Assembly (NCBI GenBank): GCA_016929985.1
Contig: JAFGIH010000791.1
Span: 1 to 10,349 of the forward strand
Length of the DNA stretch: 10,349 nucleotides
DNA from: Thermoleophilia bacterium
GTDB lineage: Bacteria > Actinomycetota > Thermoleophilia > RBG-16-64-13
Direction of reading: 5' to 3'
The notes under the pieces were generated by a model. The model searched no databases, was not told the DNA's origin, and worked only from the letters and a program-made list of their open reading frames with translations. Made by a program: the position numbers and the translations under genes. Positions 6,734 through 10,349 of the stretch are shown here, in pieces (position 1 is the first letter of the stretch; each line of letters begins with the position of its first letter).

Positions 6734-6815
6734 GCCCGAGAGAGGGAGCGGGCCTCCCCGCGAGCACTGCGGGCGTACCGCAAAGCTCTCGGGCAAACCC
6801 ACTCCCTCTCTCGGG
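6734..6815 (+). repeat. Structured region with two competing inverted-repeat pairings
   Basis: The left segment at 6734-6748 contains GCCCGAGAG (6734-6742) overlapping CCCGAGAGAGGGAG (6735-6748). The first part can pair with CTCTCGGGC at 6786-6794 (9 bp); the second can pair with CTCCCTCTCTCGGG at 6802-6815 (14 bp, perfect). These pairings exclude one another. Inside the 9-bp version lie two further small stems, GCGGG/CCCGC (6748-6752 with 6757-6761) and TGCGG/CCGCA (6768-6772 with 6778-6782), which would give a three-way junction. The region begins nine bases after the rubrerythrin stop and ends 98 bases before the CDGSH ATG. It may be a 3' UTR structure, an attenuator-like switch or part of an element. 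Confidence 0.6.
6774..6799 (+). repeat. Copy 1 of the inverted 26/27-base repeat flanking the CDGSH gene
   Basis: CGTACCGCAAAGCTCTCGG (6774-6792) followed by GCAAACC is present in reverse complement at 7225-7251. The first 19 bases match perfectly; the remaining bases match with one inserted C in the other copy. This copy overlaps the structured region after rubrerythrin. Confidence 0.8.
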
Positions 6816-6828
6816 ACCCTCTCAGTAT

Positions 6829-6874
6829 GGATGGGTGGGGCCTTCGGCCCCTTTCCAGTAGTCCACGCCCATCC
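6829..6874 (+). terminator. Nested hairpin, probable rubrerythrin terminator
   Basis: The inner stem GGGGCC-TTC-GGCCCC (6837-6851) is followed by TTTCC, resembling an intrinsic terminator. Outside it, GGATGGG (6829-6835) and CCCATCC (6868-6874) form a second perfect 7-bp pairing. The short T-run makes termination plausible but not certain; CDGSH could also be read from the rubrerythrin promoter. Confidence 0.45.
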
Positions 6875-6912
6875 TGCGGACCCGAGCAACCGCATACTAC
6901 AAGGAGAAGACT

Positions 6913-7152
6913 ATGCGTTTCGAGAACGCTGCCGGCTTAGCCGTGCCGATGGTGAAGAGACTGGAGGCCGGGACGTACTACTGGTGCCGGTGCGGCAAGA
7001 GCACCCATCCACCCTTCTGCTCGGAAGCCCACGAGGGTACCGGCATCACTCCGCTGGAGTTCAAGGTCGACGTGACATCCACGCAGGTGCTCTGCTCGTG
7101 CGGCCTGAGCGCGAAGCCCCCGGGTTGCGACGGCGCGCACAAGGATTTCTAG
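6913..7152 (+). CDS. Two-motif CDGSH iron-sulfur domain protein
   Basis: This small protein (79 residues) carries two copies of the CDGSH consensus C-x-C-x2-(S/T)-x3-P-x-C-x3-H, each binding a 2Fe-2S cluster with three Cys and one His. Motif 1 uses Cys25, Cys27, Cys36 and His40; its usual 'DG(S/A)H' is replaced by 'SEAH', keeping the ligand His. Motif 2 uses Cys61, Cys63, Cys72 and His76 with a canonical 'CDGAH'. There is no membrane anchor, so it should be cytoplasmic. Such proteins are proposed to transfer electrons or clusters; the specific partner here is unknown. AAGGAG at 6901-6906 precedes the ATG with six bases of spacing. It follows rubrerythrin on the same strand, suggesting a shared redox role. 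It lies between the two copies of the 26/27-base inverted repeat and is the only gene there. Confidence 0.9.
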   Translation: MRFENAAGLAVPMVKRLEAGTYYWCRCGKSTHPPFCSEAHEGTGITPLEFKVDVTSTQVLCSCGLSAKPPGCDGAHKDF

Positions 7153-7183
7153 CCGCCAGTGAGCCAAAGGGGTGCGAAGGCTC

Positions 7184-7207
7184 CCCTCCGACTTTGGATG
7201 CGGAGGG
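7184..7207 (+). terminator. Hairpin after the CDGSH gene
   Basis: CCCTCCG (7184-7190) and CGGAGGG (7201-7207) form a perfect 7-bp stem with a 10-base loop, 31 bases after the CDGSH stop. A small GGCC-ACCAA-GGCC hairpin (7206-7218) follows, sharing bases with it. There is no T-run. It could be a weak or factor-assisted terminator. Confidence 0.35.
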
Positions 7208-7224
7208 CCACCAAGGCCGCGCGA

Positions 7225-7251
7225 GGTTTGCGCCGAGAGCTTTGCGGTACG
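7225..7251 (-). repeat. Copy 2 of the inverted 26/27-base repeat flanking the CDGSH gene
   Basis: This is the reverse complement of the repeat at 6774-6799 with one extra C. On the minus strand it lies 97 bases after the stop of the cyclic-di-GMP gene. The local pairing partners seen around copy 1 are not present here, so what is conserved is the sequence and not an obvious fold. Confidence 0.8.
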
Positions 7252-7268
7252 TCCTTCTTCTAGGGTCC

Positions 7269-7347
7269 CAAGGGGTCGCGTAGGTTCGCTGGAATGGTTT
7301 CGCGGACCTTCGCGTCCAAAATGGAAGTGGACCTATGTGACCCCTTG
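7269..7347 (+). terminator. Long hairpin between the convergent genes
   Basis: CAAGGGGTCGCGTAGGT (7269-7285) and ACCTATGTGACCCCTTG (7331-7347) are 17-base inverted arms around a 45-base loop. The right arm abuts the stop codon (7348-7350) of the minus-strand gene. In plus-strand RNA all 17 positions pair, two as G-U. In minus-strand RNA those two become A-C mismatches. It probably ends or protects transcripts converging here, preferentially the plus-strand one. There is no T-run. Confidence 0.55.
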
Positions 7348-9471
7348 CTAGATCCCACGGAGGCTGGAGACACTCAGCCCTACCGCGTCACGTGCGGCCG
7401 TTTCCTCAGGTTCGGACTCCAAGCAGTTCATGAACACCTTGACCACTTCGGGGTCGAACTGCGTGCCGCTGCCTTTGACCAGTTCGCTCTTGATTGTCTC
7501 AAGGCTCAGTCCCGCGCGATACGGACGATCGGTGATCATGGCCGAGTAAGCATCCGCGACCGCCAGGATCCGGCCAAGCAGAGGGATATCCCTGCCCTTG
7601 AGTTGGGCGGGGTAGCCCGTGCCGTTCCAGCGCTCGTGATGAGAGGCGACGGCTTCGCGGACCTCGTCCAGCCCGGGGAGATGCTGCGAGACCATGAGAC
7701 TGCCGAGTAGGGAGTGCTGCCGCACCGCCTCCTCCTCCTCGGGGGTAAGGGCGCCGGGCTTGCGCAGAATGCGGTCGGGCAGGCCGATCTTGCCCACATC
7801 GTGCAGCAGAGCCGCTACCCGAAGCACCTCTTGCCGCTCTTTGCTGAAGCCCAACGCCTTGACGATCGCGGAGCTCTGCTCGGCCACGTGGGCGGAGTGA
7901 CGGCGCGTGTAGTGGTCTTTGTTGTCGACGGCGCTGACCAGCGCGTCGAGGGTGCTGAAGCCGGAGACATCGATGTGGTCGCCGCCGATGGGCTCGCGGC
8001 GCACGGTGACGGTGTCGCCGCCCCAGCGCTTCGACTCGTACAGGTTCGCGTCGGCGATGGCGATGAGGGAGCTGGCGTCGTGCCCATCCTCGGGGAAGGA
8101 GGCCGCGCCGAAGCTCATCCGCAGCGGAATGGCCTGGCCATTGGGAGCGATGAAAGGTTGCGACCCGAGAGCCAGGCGCATATGGTCGGCCACGGTAGCC
8201 GCACCGGCCCGGTAGGTCGCGGGCAGGATGAGGATGAACTCGTCCCCGCCGAAGCGGCCCACGAAGTCAGAGCTGCGGTTGCGGTGATGGAGTATGTTGG
8301 CGACCCGCTTGATGATCTCGTCGCCAGACGGGTTGCCGTAGGTCTCGTTGAAGAGCTTGAAGTTGTCGATGTCGGCCAGCAGGATGGAGAAGGTTCCTTC
8401 GTAGCGGCGTGCCCGCGCGACTTCGATCTCCAGCTGCTCCATGGCCCTGCGGCGGTTGTGCAGGCCGCTTAGAGAGTCGATCTCGCCCAGCGCTTTGATC
8501 TCCTCGTAGAGCCGGGTGTTCTCCAGCGCCTGGGCGACCTGGCCGGCGAACAGCAGGATAGTCGACCGTTTGTCGTTCGTGAACCGGCTTGGCTTGGCGG
8601 AAGCCGATATGGTCAAGCCCACCGGCGTGTCTTCTGCGAGCAGAGGCACCACCGCCACGGAGTGGAAGGGGTCGAAGTTGGGCATGGAACCGTTGAACAG
8701 TCGCTCGCGCTCGCTTGTCTCCAGCTCGGTGAGAGATTCGACGAATACCGGGTCCAGGTCTCTGAAGACCGCGGTCAGCAGGGGGCTGGCCCCCAGAGAG
8801 ATCACGCCGTCGGGACCGGCGCAGCCGAACAAGCGAGGAAGTCGCGCATAGCCTTCCTTGTGGGTGGAGAAGGCCCGAAGGCCGGTGAGTTGCTGTTGAT
8901 CGGCCTGTAGCCGCAGCAGCCAGACTTCGTCTGCTTCGAAGATGCCCAACGCGACGTCTTCCATCTGGCCCAGCGCATCCTGGATCTCCAGGCTGCCGCC
9001 GAGCGACGCGCTCACCTCCTGCAACTGCTGGAGCCTGAGATGCGCCGTCTCGAGATCGCTGTGCCGTCCCTTCAGCTCTTCGAGGGCCTGGGCCAAGCTC
9101 CGCGCTTGGGACTCCTGCTGGACACGCGTGTGGTCGAGCTCCGAGAAGCCGGCGTTGATCTTCTCCGCCAGCAAGGTCAACTCGTCTTTCTTGCCGACCT
9201 TGATGGGGGCGATCTCCCTGCCAGCCTTGCCGGCCGAACGGACCTGATCGGTGAGGTTGGCGAGCCTCCTGAAGAGGGACTTCTCCAGGATGGCGCAGAC
9301 CGCCAGGCCGAGCGCGACCACGACCGCCAGGAGTGCGAGCATGAAGTACAGGACACTGCTGGTCCACTGGCCGTCTCGAACGAACACCAATTGGGAGACG
9401 GCGAAGATCGCGACTGCCGCGACCAAGAGCGTAGCGCCCACAAGCATGTAGGTTTTGCGACGTAGCGACAA
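7348..9471 (-). CDS. Membrane GAF-GGDEF-HD-GYP cyclic-di-GMP synthase/phosphodiesterase
   Basis: From TTG 9471 the protein has 707 residues. In order: two membrane helices (about 8-28 and 39-62) around a very short external loop; a HAMP-like linker and coiled coil (about 63-155); a GAF-like sensor domain (about 160-320); a GGDEF diguanylate cyclase domain (about 328-490) with an intact GGDEF motif at 408-412 and an inhibitory I-site R399-x2-D402 five residues before it; and an HD-GYP phosphodiesterase domain (about 505-690) with 'HDVGKIGLPD' (His557-Asp558) and 'HHERWNGTGYP' (611-621). Both catalytic halves look active, so the protein can in principle make and degrade cyclic-di-GMP, with the GAF/HAMP input choosing. 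GGGAGG (9476-9481) four bases before TTG 9471 supports that start. A GTG at 9510 adds 13 residues but has no ribosome binding site. It is divergent from the TIGR00300 gene and convergent with CDGSH; no operon partner is visible. Confidence 0.93.
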   Translation of the reverse strand: MSLRRKTYMLVGATLLVAAVAIFAVSQLVFVRDGQWTSSVLYFMLALLAVVVALGLAVCAILEKSLFRRLANLTDQVRSAGKAGREIAPIKVGKKDELTLLAEKINAGFSELDHTRVQQESQARSLAQALEELKGRHSDLETAHLRLQQLQEVSASLGGSLEIQDALGQMEDVALGIFEADEVWLLRLQADQQQLTGLRAFSTHKEGYARLPRLFGCAGPDGVISLGASPLLTAVFRDLDPVFVESLTELETSERERLFNGSMPNFDPFHSVAVVPLLAEDTPVGLTISASAKPSRFTNDKRSTILLFAGQVAQALENTRLYEEIKALGEIDSLSGLHNRRRAMEQLEIEVARARRYEGTFSILLADIDNFKLFNETYGNPSGDEIIKRVANILHHRNRSSDFVGRFGGDEFILILPATYRAGAATVADHMRLALGSQPFIAPNGQAIPLRMSFGAASFPEDGHDASSLIAIADANLYESKRWGGDTVTVRREPIGGDHIDVSGFSTLDALVSAVDNKDHYTRRHSAHVAEQSSAIVKALGFSKERQEVLRVAALLHDVGKIGLPDRILRKPGALTPEEEEAVRQHSLLGSLMVSQHLPGLDEVREAVASHHERWNGTGYPAQLKGRDIPLLGRILAVADAYSAMITDRPYRAGLSLETIKSELVKGSGTQFDPEVVKVFMNCLESEPEETAARDAVGLSVSSLRGI

Positions 9472-9524
9472 AGATCCTCCCGATGCTGGTGTTCCGGAGT
9501 GATTGGACACCGGCCTATGAGACG

Positions 9525-9530
9525 ATTATC
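9525..9530 (-). promoter_or_regulatory. Candidate -10 (GATAAT) of the cyclic-di-GMP gene
   Basis: On the minus strand GATAAT matches TATAAT at five of six positions and lies in a small AT-rich island. It predicts a transcript start near 9517 and a leader of about 45 bases to TTG 9471, which agrees with the ribosome binding site there. No clear -35 is seen. The rest of the 99-base divergent spacer should also hold the promoter for the plus-strand gene, for which TGGACA (9504-9509) is a possible -35 without a good -10. Confidence 0.4.
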
Positions 9531-9570
9531 GGCCGGGAGCGGGTGCGACTTGAGCAGGTGCGGAGCTACA

Positions 9571-10349
9571 ATGAGGTCCGTGGACGCCTACGAAGACATC
9601 CGGCTCGAGGGTCACATCATCGACTCTCTGCTCCTGCCCCGGGTGCTCGACGACATACTCGAGCGCGGCGGCGAGTACCGGATCCTACGCTTCAGGATGG
9701 GGCGGCAGAAGAACGATCAATCCCTGGCGATCCTCCGGGTGAGCGCGCCCGCCGAGGAGCATCTCCACACTATCTTGCGGGGCCTACAGCAGCACGGGGT
9801 GGAGATCGTCGAGCAGGCCGATGCCCGGCTGGAACCGGCTCCCGCGGATGGCGTCTTCCCCGAGGATTTCTATTCCACCACCAACTTGGAGAGCTTCGTC
9901 AGGGTCGACGGACGGTGGCTGCCGGTGGAGTGGCCCGAGATGGACTGCGGCATCCTGGTCGATCCGGCGGCCGGCACGGCTCGGACCGTCCCCTTGATCC
10001 AGGTGAAGACCGGCGATGCGATCGTGGTCGGCTCCCGCGGCATCCGGGTGGTCCCGCTCGGGCGCGACCGCGCTTCGCGGGCGTTCGAATTCATGGGCTC
10101 GGCTGTCTCATCGGAGAAGCCCAAGCGGTTGGTGGTGGCCAAGGTAGCCCGTCTCATGCGAGAGATGCGCGAAGAGGGCAAGAAGATCGTGGCCGTCCTC
10201 GGGCCGGCGGTGGTACACACCGGCGCCGCGCCCGCCTTCGCCAAGTTGGTGGCCCAGGGCTGGATCGACGTGATCCTCGGCGGCAACGCCATCGCCACCC
10301 ACGACATCGAGTCGGCCTTCTTCAACACCTCTCTGGGCATCAACCTCTC
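9571..10349 (+). CDS. TIGR00300/LOR-SDH domain protein (probable ornithine cyclodeaminase), 3' end beyond the window
   Basis: The frame is open from ATG 9571 to the right edge (259 codons plus two bases). GGAG at 9562-9565 is five bases before the ATG. The N-terminal part reads 'EDIRLEGHIIDSLLLPRVLDDIL' (in two blocks around residues 8-30), then a regulatory-type alpha/beta segment 'FRMGRQKNDQSLAILRVSA' and 'FPEDFYSTTN'. This matches the LOR/SDH conserved domain (PF04455). It continues into 'VAVLGPAVVHTGAAPAFAKLV' (two blocks near 207-227) and 'ILGGNAIATHDIES' with 'TSLG', typical of the TIGR00300 family. Archaeal and cyanobacterial relatives are ornithine cyclodeaminases (ornithine to proline plus ammonia); recent naming ties the family to a nickel-pincer nucleotide cofactor. 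Assignment to that reaction is by family only, since the C-terminal half is missing. Confidence 0.8.
   Translation, partial: MRSVDAYEDIRLEGHIIDSLLLPRVLDDILERGGEYRILRFRMGRQKNDQSLAILRVSAPAEEHLHTILRGLQQHGVEIVEQADARLEPAPADGVFPEDFYSTTNLESFVRVDGRWLPVEWPEMDCGILVDPAAGTARTVPLIQVKTGDAIVVGSRGIRVVPLGRDRASRAFEFMGSAVSSEKPKRLVVAKVARLMREMREEGKKIVAVLGPAVVHTGAAPAFAKLVAQGWIDVILGGNAIATHDIESAFFNTSLGINL

Noticed and set aside
6774..6800. Resemblance of 'CGCAAAGC...CGGGC...AAACC' to the c-di-GMP-I (GEMM) riboswitch core, tempting because a cyclic-di-GMP enzyme is nearby
   Set aside because: The GEMM order needs GCAAACC upstream, then a tetraloop hairpin, then ACGCAAAGCC. Here the order is reversed and the tetraloop stem and receptor are missing.
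6732..7283. 183-codon plus-strand ORF spanning the CDGSH gene
   Set aside because: It overlaps CDGSH in another frame, crosses the inverted-repeat region, and has no recognisable motif or ribosome binding site.
8267..9367. 366-codon minus-strand ORF within the cyclic-di-GMP gene
   Set aside because: It is a shifted frame of the GAF-GGDEF region, Arg/Pro/Gly-rich with no motifs.
9870..10343. 157-codon minus-strand ORF opposite the TIGR00300 gene
   Set aside because: The plus frame carries conserved family motifs; this one is a shadow.
1..10349. CRISPR array, tRNA/rRNA genes, transposase or phage genes
   Set aside because: No regularly spaced repeats, no tRNA cloverleaf or rRNA sequence, and no integrase, transposase or phage protein was recognised on either strand.

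Overview
The window is a high-GC (roughly 65% by eye) bacterial chromosomal segment with compact genes, strong GC bias at third codon positions, GTG/TTG starts and few U-rich terminators. A rubrerythrin, a CDGSH iron-sulfur protein, an old-yellow-enzyme-type flavoprotein with an appended cysteine cluster, and a TIGR00300/LOR-SDH-type protein suggest an anaerobic or microaerophilic actinobacterium, perhaps Coriobacteriia-like. That assignment is inferred from gene content and composition only.

Layout. (1) 1-968, minus: a secreted BNR/Ycf48-like beta-propeller, cut by the left edge. (2) 1111-about 1260, minus: a short coding-looking stretch that may be a frameshifted gene remnant. (3) 1235-4778, minus: a tight three-gene operon transcribed in the order VTC-domain polyphosphate polymerase-like protein, DUF4956 membrane protein, Cthe_2159-type beta-helix carbohydrate-binding lipoprotein. 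(4) 4872-6077, plus: a flavin oxidoreductase, divergent from the operon and apparently leaderless. (5) 6153-7152, plus: rubrerythrin and a two-motif CDGSH protein, separated by about 190 bases dense in inverted repeats. (6) 7153-7347: a non-coding stretch between convergent genes with several hairpins. (7) 7348-9471, minus: a membrane GAF-GGDEF-HD-GYP cyclic-di-GMP enzyme. (8) 9571-10349, plus: the N-terminal 259 codons of a TIGR00300-family protein (LOR/SDH domain; ornithine cyclodeaminase relatives), cut by the right edge.

How the parts may work together. The VTC/DUF4956/Cthe_2159 operon looks like a membrane-and-surface module: a cytoplasmic polyphosphate-polymerase-like catalytic domain, a multi-pass membrane partner and an exported polysaccharide-binding lipoprotein. 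Rubrerythrin, CDGSH and the flavoprotein form a redox/oxidative-stress neighbourhood. The cyclic-di-GMP enzyme is a stand-alone sensor divergent from the TIGR00300 gene.

The most unusual feature is non-coding. A 26/27-base repeat occurs twice in opposite orientation, at 6774-6799 and 7225-7251, flanking the CDGSH gene. It sits among further inverted repeats: mutually exclusive arms at 6734-6815, a nested hairpin at 6829-6874, and a 17-bp hairpin at 7269-7347 whose two imperfections are G-U pairs only in plus-strand RNA.
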